In this document: positions 34,003 to 47,159 of the stretch, piece by piece
Layout of the letters: every line of letters starts with the position of its first letter
How positions within the stretch are numbered: the first letter of the stretch is position 1
NCBI RefSeq assembly: GCF_008831285.2
Contig: NC_045143.1
Coordinates: 10,985,503-11,049,502, forward strand
Direction of reading: 5' to 3'
Length of the DNA: 64,000 nucleotides
Source: Nymphaea colorata
Taxonomy: Eukaryota; Streptophyta; Magnoliopsida; Nymphaeales; Nymphaeaceae
Program-made: the position numbers and the translations under genes
Notes under the pieces: generated by a model
The model's input: the letters and a program-made list of their open reading frames with translations, nothing else
Database searches by the model: none
What the model was told of the DNA's origin: nothing

Positions 34003-37000
34003 ATGGAGAGCAAGGAAGAGGTAGAGGAGCTCACTGTCACAAAGCACAAGGGTTGGAAGGCCATGCCTTATGTCCTGGGTAAGCATGAACACCAGAAGGC
34101 AATTGGCTCTAGGTTTCTTCCAGATTCTTTTTTCCTTAGAGGCACTCAGTCGGTTATGGCCCTACTAACTGAGGTTTTGATCACCTTCTGATTTGCTTTG
34201 GATCAAGCAGGCAATGAGACTTTTGAGAAGCTGGGGAGCACGGGCATGCTCTCCAACCTGATAGTGTACCTGACCACCGTCTTCCACATGAAGCAAGTTG
34301 ATGCGGCCATCCTGCTCAACGTATTTTCCGGCACCACCAACCTCGCGCCGGTGGTAGGCGCCTTCCTCTCCGACTCCTACTTCGGCCGCTACGCTACCCT
34401 GGGCTTCGCCTGCGTTGCTACCTTCCTGGTAATCAATTAATTGTTGAAATTAAACTTTTTCTCCGAGCTACCGTCATTAACATTTTACAGTGGCATCAAA
34501 ATGGGGTAGCATAGTTGGTAAGGATCATAATCACAAAATATGCATTATTTTCGAAAAAAATGTGAACAAATTAAATGTCATTTAAAACTAATTTAACATA
34601 TTTTTAACACGTTTTTTCTTCATTTTTTATTTTTTAATGCCGAACATTTTTTTTTCATTTTTATTTTTTATTTGTAGCAAATCTACTGTTTGTGTTATTA
34701 TTTTTTCACTTATTTTATTTTTTCATTATTTTTAATTTTTTTAAATTTTTAAAAATTTATAATATTTTTAATTTTTTTATTTTTTCAAGCTCACCGTATT
34801 ATATTCAAGAAAAATCTCACCGTTAAAACTCTGAAACATTATTTGTAACTCTGGTTGGGATGAACACACGAGTGCTCGTGCTCGTTCATTCATTGATTCT
34901 CATGAGTACTACTTTCTTTTAAGTCTCAAAAAGTAGGAATATTATATTGAGTTGCCTACACAAAATTAATTTAATACATGTATTAATGTTTTGATATATT
35001 TAATTGTTATATACGTAAAAATTAAAGGTATTAAATGAGTGTTTTCACTAAAAGAAAATTTGGCGCAAGTGATGCCAGTACAACCCAAAACATAGAAAAT
35101 AAAGGTGGAGACCTTTGAGCCTTTTCATCCAGGTCACTCGTAACATCATTTTCACGAGTGAAAATTTTCATTTGTTTATCTGCCAATTCTTGATCCAGTT
35201 CACAAGTTACTGCGATTCCCTTCCACACGCTAAAAGCCAAATCTCCAAACCTACAACATCAAGAAACAAAAACTTGTTCAAAGTTCTTCCAGTTTTCATG
35301 ATCAATTTTAGTGTTGCCGACAGAATCAGAAGCTAGACGAACAGAAAATATGCTCCGAGTTTCTACAATTTCTTTCGTGATTTTTTTAGTGCTCGTATCT
35401 TTCTGAAATGACACATTGGTGTCCATCTTTCAACCAAACAGTCAAGCGTAGGCCGACAGTTTTTTTTTTTTTTAAATTAACCAATACATTTTAGTTTGAA
35501 ACGGCAATTTTGTATTAAATAGTGGTACCAACTTGTTCTTTTAGAAGTACGAAGCACTTTATGAAAGTTGCATGAGAAAGTGCCAGATTCAGTTTACTTT
35601 TCCTCTAATAATGCATCTGCTGCCTTATAATTGGTTGGTTGTGTGCGTCACAACTCAGGCGTGACCCACATGTGGGCATGTGTGGGCAGTTGCCCACACA
35701 GTCCCATCAAAGTTATTTACATAGTTGCCCCCATCTATTTGTGCATCACAGTCCCATAAAAGCTACTTATTTACATAGTTGGCCCCCATCTATTTGTGCA
35801 TTTTTATATGTTATTACACCTTAATCATTTCCTTTTATACATGGTTGTGTTTAGGGTTTAAAACTTTTGGACTGATTGCTCACAGCCAAAACTTTTTTGG
35901 CACTACCTCTGTCACAACTTTTACTTTTTGAGATGTGAAGCGCGAAGACTGATGCTCTTGGCCCACCCTTTCATTCCCATCAATCATGTGATCATCAGTT
36001 TTTTCCCCTTCAAATTTATTGCTTTAGAAAATGTGAACGAATATGTCATTATCCTAGTGGCTACCATCGGCGAGGCAATAGTATTTTTCCAAGTTTCTAG
36101 TTTACCTTCGAACATACTTGAACTTGAGTAGAAGAAGAGCCACAAATTTTTAAGGAAGCACTAAGTATATAGTTAACAAATTTTTAATTGGCCATAAAGC
36201 CGTGACACAAGACTCGTGGGACAGTCTTATATAACTGTAGATCAAGCCAAGTTGAAAAGCTACTATAAGCTTTCACCATGAAACCCCCACCTATCTATGT
36301 CCTTGTACTTGAGTGTCTTTTATACAAAAATGAAAAAAACCAGGCCGACATTGGCCCGATAGGAGCCGTTCCATATACGGAATCGATGATGGCTTTACTT
36401 AAACGCCATGAGTGAGACTAACCAGGAAAATTTTACAAGAAAATACATCTCTTGTAAAAAGAGAGAGATTTTGCTTTCATATAGAGGAAGATGCTCTTTA
36501 ATTTATATTGGGGATTTGAGGATACACTAAAAAGGCCGAAGCCCCTCCTCCTTTTTTCTGTCTCAGTGGCTCATGGCTGCTTCGGAAGCTGAGTGGAAAG
36601 CAGTACACCAACTCAACTACAATATCACATATTCACTATTTATATTTCAGAATAGTAACAATTACAAGAATCAAATTGATGATTAGACTTTTACTGATCC
36701 ACCAATTCAACAGCAATGTTCCCTCGGGGTCTCTAATTTATATGGAAAGCTATGGCATTCCAATGCTATAAATATAAAACTCGATTTTGATTTTCCTATA
36801 TTTGAGGATCACTATGTATGTACGTAGAGAGAAAGGGCACCGGCTTTTGGCTACCCATCATTTAATAATTAGTGCCAATCATTTTAATAACGTACAAAAA
36901 ATTAGCAGGTGTATTGCATTAGCACTATATATATATATATATAGTTGCATCTAATGTGTTTTATAATTGCATTTGGAATGGTGGCAGAAATCGGGATGCC

Positions 37001-37164
37001 AGATATGGTTTAATTTCTAGTTCCTTCTTGTGTCTTATCAAACTTCATATTGCTTTTCCGATCTGCGGAGAGGGAAGACCCTAAGAGATTTCACCATGAT
37101 ATGTATTTTGGCTGTTGAACCATGTGCACCTTCATTTTGATGTAATTTCCTTAGCGGATTTCTT

Positions 37165-37200
<36 letters not shown>

Positions 37201-39693
37201 CAAAGACTAAAGGCACTTATTTTTTTGGCTTGAACAAACAGGGAATGCTTCTTGTGACCCTTACTGCAGGAATACCAAGGCTGCACCCACCACACTGTAA
37301 AAGCCTAAACCTAGCCGGGACAGGCTGCATTGGACCGAGCCAATCTCAGCTAGCTTTCTTGCTAGGTGGGTTAGCTTTTCTAGTCGTTGGTGCAGGCGGG
37401 ATCAGGCCATGCAACCTAGCCTTTGGTGCGGACCAGTTCAACCCCAAAACTGAGAGTGGAAGAAAAGGCATCAACAGTTTCTTCAATTGGTACTATTTCA
37501 CCTTCACATCCATGATGATGGTGTCCTTGACAATCATAGTATATGTCCAAGTGAGTGTGAGCTGGACCTTGGGCCTTGCCATCCCCACTACTGCCATGTT
37601 CTTCTCTTGTGTCTGCTTCTTTTTGGGCACCAACATATATGTAAAGATCAAGCCAGAGGGGAGCCCCTTCACCAGCTTAGCCCAAGTCTTTGTTGCTTGC
37701 ATCAAGAAGAGAAGGTTGAAGGCTGTGAGCCAGCCGGAGAAGGAGCTCTTTGATCCCCCACATACAAGCTTGCTCAATTCCAAGCTTCACCATACAGATC
37801 AATTCAGGTGCACCTTCTCTCTCTCATCTGAATTAATTCACTATGTAGTTTAGTTAATGTATACCATTCGTAGAGCCAGAAAAATTTTCTTGACGGGCAC
37901 TAATTCACATATTTTAAGGGGAACTTACATATATAACAAATTCACATATTTTAAGGGGAACTTACATATATAACAAAGTAAATATTAGAATACCTTAATG
38001 TAAAAATACAGGAAATTTGAGGTGCTGTGTGGGCAACTGCCCACACTAGTCTATATGTGGCTCCGGCACTGGTGTATACACTACATGCAAAGGTAGCACA
38101 TTTCCTAGTTTGGTGTATTATCATCAGTGCGCTGGTGCTAGTGCCAGATGGTGCTTTTTAGGGAGAGTGAGTTGTATGCACCAAACACATATACACACAA
38201 AAAAAAAAAACAGAGACGTAGGGTATTTTGGGCATTTAAAAAAGTCTTTTTTACAGTTACCTTTTTCACTACCTTTTATTTATACTGGTACGGGGACTCC
38301 CTTTTTACTTTCCAGGGGTATTTTGGTCATTATATCCTTCGTGCTCAATTTTTTGTGCACCAGGTGGTGTATCTAACCAGCCAAGAGCCACAGCTTCCCT
38401 TCACACTTTGGAAAAAAAAATATTTTTGAAAATATTTAAATTGACCTGCGTAAAAGTTCTGAAAATATTATTCAGCTCATGTACAAATTTTGAAAATACT
38501 ATTCCCCCTCTCCCTTAAAAAGAATTTCTGGGTCAGCCCCTGCATCCACTATGCCAATTTTTTGTGGCTCTTCTCTCAACCTCATTGAGTTGTCCACAGC
38601 CCCTATTCTTAAGAATTCTTGGCAAAGACTTATTTTCACATCACTTGAGAATGGAAACCGGATCACGTGGTTATCAAATTTTGATTGATATTAGTGATTA
38701 CAATATAGATACAACAATTAATAAGGAAGATCACATATTTTCCTTTTGGGAGAAATAATCAGAAGAAGACCGAACAGTTAGAGCAGTAACTAATATGCTT
38801 TTTGTTCATGCATGAACAGGTTCTTGGACAAGGCAGCAACCAGGGCACCTGAAGATACACTCAACGAAGACGGCTTATCACCAACCAACCCATGGAGGCT
38901 ATGCAGCATCCAGAAAGTAGAAGAAGCAAAGTGCCTGCTGAGAGTGATCCCAATCTGGTCTTCAACCGTAATCTTCTACATGGCCTTGTCCCAGCAAACT
39001 ACCTACGCTGTCCTTCAAGCCATGAACATGGACAGGCACATCGGCAAACACTTCCAGATCCCGGCAGGTTCCTTCATAGTCATCTCCATGTTGGCCCTGA
39101 CCCTTTGGCTGCCCTTGTATGACCGAGTTATTGTGTCTGCGGTCCGGCGGATCACGAAGCAGGACGGCGGATTCACGCTTCTGCAGCGGATGGGGATCGG
39201 CCTTGTGCTTTGTGTGATCTCCATGGTGGTCTCAGGCATTGTGGAAGCAAGGAGGAGGAGACTTGCAGTAAGTGAGGGGACCCTCATGTCAAGTCTATGG
39301 CTCATACCACAATTTGCTATTGCAGGGCTAGCAGAGGCATTTAACATAATAGGTCAGGTTGAGTTTTACTACAAGCAGTTTCCTGAGAACATGAGGAGTG
39401 TTAGTGGGTCTTTCCTCTTTCTTGGAATGGCTGCAGGAAACTACATGAGCAGTCTCTTTGTGAGCGTTGTGCATAAGACAACAGGCCATGGCCGCCATGA
39501 AAACTGGTTGAATGAGAACCTCAACCATGGGAGACTGGACTTTTTCTACTACGTGATTGCTGGTTGTGGTGTTGTAAATTTTGTCTACTTCATTTTCTTC
39601 GCTAGGTGGTATAGGTACAAAGGTGCAGACAGTGGTAACCAGGTTGCCGAGATAGGAATGAAGACGATGAACTCTGGTGCTTCACATGTGTGA
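34003..39693 (+). CDS. NRT1/PTR family (NPF) proton-coupled transporter, NPF2-like
   Basis: Four exons give a 577-aa product: 34003-34078, 34211-34428, 37242-37807 and 38820-39693. Each join has GT/AG and keeps frame (phases 1, 0, 2). The protein is a major-facilitator membrane transporter moving nitrate, peptides or metabolites with protons. The first helix carries ETFEK (residues 28-32), the ExxEK/R motif linked to proton coupling. [17 protein letters not shown] lies near residue 150, FFNWYYF near 180, FLDKAA at 288 and [13 protein letters not shown] at 468-480, all family hallmarks. Length fits the usual 550-620 aa. The motifs recall NPF2 (NRT1.7/GTR-type) proteins, but substrate cannot be read from sequence. 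No stops or frameshifts were seen. Start choice: the first ATG in frame, followed by a typical short acidic N-terminus. Introns 2 and 3 hold MITE debris. Confidence 0.93.
34429..37241 (+). other. NPF intron 2 (2.8 kb) with transposon debris
   Basis: The donor is GTAATC and the acceptor AACAAACAG. It holds A/T-rich sequence (34480-34850), a GTGGGCAGTTGCCCACAC palindrome near 35681, an inverted F2-type MITE (36129-36307) and a (AT)n run at 37166-37195, 46 bp before the acceptor. Confidence 0.85.
36129..36307. mobile_element. F2-type MITE relic inside NPF intron 2 (inverted)
   Basis: Read on the minus strand, it follows F2: an end like CAAGGACATAGATAGGTGGG, then CCCACGAGTCTTGTGTCA and GGCCAATTAAAAATTTGTTA, and a GTGGCTC end. 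The ends are decayed. Confidence 0.6.
37808..38819 (+). other. NPF intron 3 (1.0 kb)
   Basis: The donor is GTGCAC and the acceptor CATGAACAG. It contains a 39-bp direct duplication (AATTCACATATTTTAAGGGG... twice, 37904-37977) and the palindrome GTGGGCAACTGCCCACAC near 38028, similar to the one in intron 2. These look like decayed MITE material. Confidence 0.85.
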
Positions 39694-39874
39694 CCCCATT
39701 ACAGATGTGACATTTATAGCAAGAAATCAAAGTTGAATATGATCAGTTGGAGCACTGGTTTCGTGTTTCCAGAAATTTGAAGCACCTTTTCCAAATTAAT
39801 TCAGCTGCACAAATGTGAAAAGAAGAGAAATGTAGGAAAGAAATTACGGCAACCTATGATCAGATTGAATTTAA

Positions 39875-40325
39875 TGTCAGAAAAAGGAACAGAACAGAAA
39901 GACACAAGAATATAAAGAGGTTTGGTGATGAAAATATCACCTAGTCCTCTCTTAGACCTCTCTCTCTCTCTCTCTCTCTAATGGAATAGTGAGAAGGAAG
40001 ACTACCTTTGAGTAACTCAGTTAAACTCATAGAAAAGTGGGTCTTGCACTAACCCATTAGCATTGCTTGTTTTACATATATAATGTAGCTTTCTATGTGT
40101 AACGATGCTTTCAATGTTAGAAACGATGTTCTTCTCTTTCTTGTTTCTTTCATCCATGCTCTTTTGAACTTTAGCATAGACGTTGCTGCATTGCTGAATA
40201 TGAGTCGACTCCTTCCTTGTTGTGATCATCCTTCCTCATCGTGGTGGAATCGTCTTCTTTGGTGCCCTTAGCTCCCTAACCAATATTATTTGAGCCCAAC
40301 TTTGAGTCCCTTAATTTCTTTAACA
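39875..40325 (-). mobile_element. 3' LTR of a copia relic, 180 bp past the NPF stop
   Basis: On the minus strand the LTR runs from TGTTAAAGAAATTAAGGG to TTTTTCTGACA (451 bp). The polypurine tract AAGGGGGGAGGA lies immediately before it (plus strand 40326-40337), and RNase H remnants lie next to that. A CT run (39957-39979) is internal. The 5' LTR was not found. It may overlap or replace the original 3' flank of the NPF gene and could supply its polyadenylation signal. Confidence 0.8.
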
Positions 40326-42430
40326 TCCTCCCCCCCTTCAAACTTAACGCCCTAGAGAAGACATGCATTTGGTTCTTAGTGTCGTGAAGAACACTAGTGA
40401 TGCAGCTTAGTCATGACGTCTGCTATTTGATGAGATGAAGGTACATGTGTGAGTTTAATTGCTTCTTAGCTATCCAGTCAAGAACAAAATGAACATCCAA
40501 TTTGATGTGCTTGTTGCAACTGTGGAGCACAAGATGAGCAGACATGTACATAACACTTTACATTATCACACCAAACAACTGGTGTATTTGAATATTGGAT
40601 ATAAAGTTCTTGAAGCAGGCATTGGATCTGAATTAATTTGGTAATGAGAATTGGCAACAAAGTGATACTCAACTTATGATTTTGTTCTAGCAACAACAGT
40701 TTACTTTCTTGAGCTCTATCATAACAAGTTAGGTCTAAGAAATAAATCCACCAGTTTACTTAAAGTCATCAAGCGATCTACTCTAGTCAGTATCAAAATG
40801 GGCATTTGGAAAAAAAATGGTGAAAGGATGACAACTAACCCAAATTGTATGGTTCCTTTAGGGCTCGTTTAGCAATAGGAAGTATCTCATGAATCTGCCC
40901 CAATGATTAGGTTAGATTCATGGAACATTAACTCTAGTGTTTCATGAATTTACTCTAATTGTTAAGGACACATTCATGGGGCTCTCATATAGTGTCCCTA
41001 CTAACAAATGACCTCTTATGACTCATTTGACAAATGAAACTCTTTGTAACTATTGTACATATGTGCCACAAAGATTGAGGCAGATTCATAAAACACTTGT
41101 TAAAGTGTTCTATAAATCTGCCCCAATGTTTTAAGGATATTCATGGAACAGTTATAAGCAATTCTTGCTGCCAAACAGCCCCTTAATGTATCTTAAAATT
41201 AATTTAACAGCTACCCACATGTTCATCTACTGGTCGGTGTCTGATCTAGCATACTTTATTAACTAAAAAATGTGTGGTCAAGCATCATAAGAGTGAGATA
41301 TTGTAGAGCTTCTACAAACACAATGATATTTTGGAGGATGAAGAGATGAAGCTGCATCTCCTTCACTTGACACTTTCAAGTCAACATAAGAGTATTAAGT
41401 GATTTGGCTCCAACCGTACGTGTTCTTTAAAGATCATCAACCACATAATTTTTGTTGAGCTATGATCAGTAGTTCTTCTGAGGTTCATTTTGCTTCGATT
41501 CTGAGGATGTAGCTCAAATTGTCTAGGTCCTAAACATCATCTCCATACACTAGTAGAATGACAAAACACATTAGCTTTGTTGCACACAAATAATGAAGTA
41601 TCAATTTGGGACAATTCAAAGCCAAGAGAAAATAATACTAGTCTATGTTTTTAGTACCAAGCTCCAGGAGCTTGTTTGGGCCCATAAATTACTTTGTTTA
41701 GTTTGCATATCACTAAAGAGTCTTTGTTCAAAGCTAGGGGTTGAGACATTCAAATTTCTTCTTGTAAATCACCATTAAGCAAAACAGTGTGAACGCCTAA
41801 GAGTCTTATGTACCACTTAAGATTTGGTCTGTGGATAAGTTCTTTCCTTGTTGCTTGATCCTTCACAATATATAAATCAAGGTGAATTCTATTCATCATT
41901 ATTGAAAGTAAACTTGCTCATATTAAGGAGATTTCTCATAATTGTAGATGCATGTAAAATATCTTTAAATAAAAACTTAGATATGTTAGAGGAATAAAAT
42001 GAGTGACCAGTGTTTAGAATATTCACCTATACAACTTCTTGATGTGCTCTTATTCCTAACCATCATATGGAGAGTGAATGTTCATATTTCTTAGCTTGTT
42101 TGATATACAATATGATGCTCTAGAGTTCAAGTACCAACATGAATCATCCAAGGAGCAATGACATGCATGCGGTCAAGAATTGCTTCTAGTCAACATTTGA
42201 GAACTATTGGACTTTCCCCTTTTTTTTTTGTAATTTTAAAACTTATCTTGTGCCCTATTTTCTCATAGAATTGACATACTATATTATCACGACCTCTGCT
42301 TTTCCCTTGACTTGAGTATAATATTTTGCTAAGCAAAGTTACAAATATTTTCATTTTGTTTGCATAGTTAACATGGCACAATAGAGGAATCCTCTTTCTC
42401 ACCATTGGCAAACTGAGATTCATGAATCAA
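40326..42430 (-). pseudogene. Ty1/copia internal region relic: gag, RT, RNase H
   Basis: On the minus strand, from high to low coordinate, it shows a degenerate gag zinc-knuckle near 42290 (CQFYEKIGHKISF, with lost cysteines). An RT block follows at about 41880-41650 (LLNGDLQEE and CKLNKVIYGPKQAPGAWY). An RNase H/end block follows at about 40690-40450 (LLQELYIQYSNTPVVWCDN and HIKLDVHFVLD). The gag-to-RT distance is too short for protease and integrase, so the element is internally deleted. A Tourist-type MITE (40861-41182) is inserted in it. Confidence 0.75.
40861..41182. mobile_element. Tourist-like (PIF/Harbinger-type) MITE with TTA target duplication
   Basis: The ends GGGCTCGTTTAGCA and TGCCAAACAGCCCC are inverted with small differences. 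TTA lies on both sides (40858-40860 and 41183-41185). Inside, CATGAATCTGCCCCAAT is repeated inverted (ATTGAGGCAGATTCATAA), giving a long hairpin. 322 bp, non-coding, nested in a copia relic. Confidence 0.85.
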
Positions 42431-45400
42431 TAATAAGATATGTACATGGAGGATTCATAATAAAATGACCAATTTACCCCTATATCAGTCCTTTTATTAT
42501 TTTTTCAAACTATTTTCTAACTTGTTTGGTTCATTACTCTAGAACAACATCAGATAGTCCCATTTTATCCCAATAGGACTACCATTACCCTAAAACCATG
42601 AAACCCTACCTCCCTATGTCAGCCCTAGCTCATATTTACCATTTTGTTCCTAAACCCAACCATAAAATTCACTATGTAAGATTAATCTGATCTCAACTTA
42701 CCTTGTCTCATATTCCATTTAGGCCCTAGATTTACCACTTTTGGTTTCTATGAACTTGGACTTGCTTAGAACAACTCATTTTAGCCTAACTAAGCCTAGT
42801 AGGGCCCATTACTACTCCAAAAATGATAAGTTTTAGCTTAAACTCTCATTTATAGCTTGAAACAAACCTAGGATAAGGTTTTCATAACCCATTTAATTTA
42901 ACCTTAGCAGCTATAAAAGTACAACTTCCAAATTACAGTTCTAAAAACATACTCTCTAGGCCACTCTCTCACTTAAGTTGGCAATTAATGGCTCATTTTA
43001 GCTCCATTTGGTTAAGTTAGCCCAAGTTGAATCTAGAATATGTTTGTGTCAATGTCACTAAGAGCAATGTAGGTTAATTCATCCTGGATTTAGTTCATTT
43101 CAATTTTCAAACTATTGGGAGATCACTCTCCCCAATGATGGGCACACTATTTCGAGTTCAATTTCGATTTCATTTTATTCTATCAGCTCATGTTGAATTG
43201 AAAGTATCTTCTTCATAACTACACCTAACTTCCCTATAGTGATATGGAAGATTTGGTTTATGCATGAGGAGACTTACCAACAAGGCTGGACATTCTATAT
43301 TCCCCAAGCTTTTTGATGCAGTTTGATCAGTGTATGTGGAGAATCTCCTCACAATAGATTGGAAGACCCAAGAGGGAGAGTTCAGAATATGGCTGAAGTT
43401 TGGTATTCTTGCTGATCCATGGGCTGGTGAGGAGACATTCGACTGCTTCATTTTTGTTTTGTCCATTCATCTGGACAACCAACTCAAGGTGGGAGCCTCT
43501 AACATGAAAGTCCCATCAAACCTAGGTTAGATTATTTTATTAGATAATGTTGAAGATAATCTGTTTCTGTAGTTGAGCCTTCTTTCTCAATGTATCAGTA
43601 AGATGACTGCTTACTTTCCTAGAATTTATATTTTATCAAATGATAGAAGATGCAAGAATTTCCTTCATAAAGCCCTAGTGGACAGTGATCCTTTATTGGA
43701 TAGATTTCCTCCGGTTTATAGAATAAAGGCTTAGCTAATTGTGGTAGATGATAACCATCCTCTGTAAGTTGTCAAAAACATTTTGTCTCTGATACAAAGA
43801 GCTGTATGACCACCTTGTTCATGGAGTCCATAGTTCCCATTGGAGTCATTTTTGTGACCATAGATCTGTGCTAGTGCCTCTCTCATGTATTTTTTGTACA
43901 ACTTAATTTTTTTATAAAAGGTTTGGGAGACCTATTCTCCCCATAAGTTTGCATTGAAGCTTCCCCAATTCAGTTTTAGTTAAAATATCTATGGTGAAGT
44001 GTACTTTCAATTTTACATATTTATTAATCTTATCCATTTAGGTCACTCAATCATTTAACTCTATTTCATGTTTGGAGCTCAATTTAGCTAGAACTTGATC
44101 TGAATTTCCTAATTTCTCAAATCACCACAGTCCAAGAGCCTCTGATTTGGGATCCCATCTTCCACTTTATTACATGCTTCCTCATGGTAGTACTTTGTAA
44201 AGCCATAAGACAAAGTTACTTTAGTTTTTCTCTTGTTTGAGATGGAAGCTTGCTCTAGTCTATTTATAGGTCGCACTACCTCAACTAACTTCTACACTAC
44301 TGCTTACATTTTTTTTTGGTGTGTGGGAGGGAGGATTGGTTATTTAACCACCCAAACTTAGTCAAAAATCAAATGTAGAATTCAAAGTTTTGAATATGAA
44401 ATTTCAACCTTGAAACAGATACGAATCTTTCCCATCTTAGGTGGATCTGGAACTAAATTACAATATTCTGCCACTTGCATATGGTGGGAAAAATACATGA
44501 CTCTGTCAACTATACTATGTGTATTCTTATATACATATTGGCAAATAGATCATGCAACCCTATGAGCATGAAGGAATGAAAGGATATTATGCACCGAGTA
44601 AAATCATACAATATATTGTACATGCAAAAGAAAAATGTATAGTTCTCATAGAGGTTGCTCATTTTACCCTAGATCAATTTCAATCTTCATAAGTCTTAAT
44701 ATATTCAATCTCTCTTTAATAATAAAGCTGAATATGTTAGGCTGAGATCTCATCTTGTGCTCAATATTTACTATTGAATCAAGTCTTATTTAAGTGATTC
44801 GATATTGTCGGTTCTAAATGTCAATGAAGAGACAATTGACCTTCCTCCCCTACATGTATCTCTTGAGTCACTGAATCATTCATGGCTTTAGGTGACATGC
44901 TAAAGTAGCAACACTAGTTTATCTCGTTAACATGTAGTCAAGAGTCATGAGGGCACATATATAACTTGAGTTATTTAATTTTATACCTCTGAAACTCACA
45001 CAATGAAGAAGTAGGAATAATTCTTCATTTCTCATTATTGGTCAGTCATATGTGTTATGTATCACGTACTACAGCAAAATAACTCATGTCTAAATGAGCA
45101 TATGCAAAGCACTAAAATTTAAACAAATTGTCATACAGATAACCAAGAGTCCAATTTAGTTTTGTTAAATCTAAGCTCTTGAATTTGCTTTACCAAGCTT
45201 ACAAAATTCAGGTATATCATGTTGGCCTACAAATAATGAGGCTTCATCTTGAACCTTTCAAAGTGATTTATAATATTTTTGAGAAGATAACTTAACTCAT
45301 CATTCTTCTTATTTGAGTTCCTTAATATCTTCAAAAACTCGTTTCACTATCCGATGAATGTTCCTATGTTGTCAACCTCTCATTGTAGCTCACTCGCATG

Positions 45401-45490
45401 TAGTGCCTAAACAATATGTCCATGTGAGAAAATGATCTAACCTAGTTGCATAATCATATAGGTGTGCAACATGCTTTGAAACAGAAAACA
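42431..45490. other. Unresolved, probably old repeat sequence
   Basis: No gene with recognised motifs was found. 44340-44470 (GTCAAAAATCAAATG... TTTCAACCTTGAAACAGATA) is related to 54860-54990, so at least part is dispersed repeat. 43330-43530 contains a 66-codon open frame without family resemblance. Confidence 0.4.
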
Positions 45491-46900
45491 ATTTATTGAT
45501 GAGTCAGATTTTGTATAGTCACATGTACTTTACATAGTTCAAATAAAAATCCTTAGTCATTTGTTTTCTGAAAGGATCGGCCACCATCCCATGAGTAGGT
45601 AGACACTGCAACATGACTTTTCCTTTTAACACAATGTCTTGTATGTATTTTCATGTGGTGTCTACATGTTTGGTTTTACTATGAAATTTGAGATTCTTTA
45701 ACTGGTGGCCTGATTATCCTAATAGATAGTCATAGGCAGCTAGCTCTACATCAGGAACTATTCTTGTACTACCATTGAAGGAGCTAGATTCTTGTTTGTT
45801 TCTTACTACACCTATATATAGTTCCTTAGTTCAATAAGAATACATAACGAGATGTGGATTTGTGTTCATCTTGGTCACCACCACAATTTACATCTATATA
45901 CATCATTGTGCAATATCTCCACCATTTTAGCACAATGCAAAATTGTTTGTGCCTTTTAATTATCACATTTTTTTTGGCAGCTTTCCGATCTCTATTTCAA
46001 AGATCTACTGATACCAGTTAACCATCTTAACTGCATGACATATATCAAGTTGGGTGCACATCATTAAATAGATTACTCTACCCATAGTGAATAGAATATG
46101 GACCTTAGACATAAGCTTTATTTCTCGGGTGTTTTAAGATACAATTCAAGGTTGAGTTGATCACCATTAGTGATTTGGACTTACAGGTTTTCATGTCAAA
46201 ACATTTTAGGATCTTCCTAAAATAAAACTTGTGTTAGAGCAAAAAGTCATTTCGAGCATCTCCTTTAATTTCAATTTTCAAAATGAATGTTGCATCACCC
46301 ATGTCTTTCATTTCAAAATGAGTAGATAGTCATTCTTTACAGACTAATATCTTTGTATCATTACTAAAAAATAAAATATCGTTCACATATATAGAGAGAT
46401 TTATTCTTTTTTTGATGTTTCATGAGACATAGTAATCTTCATCAATCATGTTAAATTCGTTGTTTATGATTGTATTTTGAAATTTCAAGTATTTTAATCC
46501 ACGAATAGACCATCTAAGCTTACAAAATGCATTTTTGTCATTTAGAAACATAACTCACAGGCTGTTTTATTTAAATTTTTTCATCCTTTTCCATTGAGAA
46601 ATGCTATCTTTATGTCCATCTAGTGTAATTCCATATCCATGTACAAAAGAATGGCTAGTAAAAGATGAAGAGAGTTCAATTTGATTATAGGAGAGAAAAT
46701 CTTTTCATAGTTTATGCATTCTACCTAAGTGTAATGAAACCTTGAATATTTCAGTTGATCCTTCCACATTTTTTTTATGCTAAGGACCACTAATTTTCAA
46801 TTGATTTTCTTCCATCTACAAGATCATCAAGGTCTCAGACCTTATTTGTTTTTATGGAAGCCAAGTTTTTGTCTATATCTTTTTTCCAATTAGATTTTTC
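45491..46900 (-). pseudogene. Second Ty1/copia pol relic
   Basis: On the minus strand, 46620-46560 reads MDIKIAFLNGK-like text. 46360-46180 reads LSTHFEMKDMGDATFILKIE and a following KILKCFDM, the copia block after the YVDD motif. RNase H remnants continue to about 45550. Frames are broken throughout. Confidence 0.75.
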
Positions 46901-47159
46901 AAAGGAAGAAAGAGTTTTTCATACATTTTAGGTGTATGAGTATTGTTTGGTAAAACAACGAATGTCTCACTGTTTGCATTCCCAAAAATATTTTGGTTTT
47001 TGGAGTGCTTCATAAAAATGAGGTTTCATTTTGAAATGAGAGAGAAATGGACTTGCCCGTCAGTACAAGGATTGATTGTTCCATACGCCTTTATCATGGG
47101 TAACCAATCCAAAGGCTATGCTTATTTTTTATGCATTTTGTTTTTGCATAAACATCCTT

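Noticed and set aside
38110-38370. Possible further MITE in NPF intron 3 (TTTGGTGTATTATC... TGGTGTATC)
   Set aside because: The end similarity is too weak to define inverted repeats or a target duplication.
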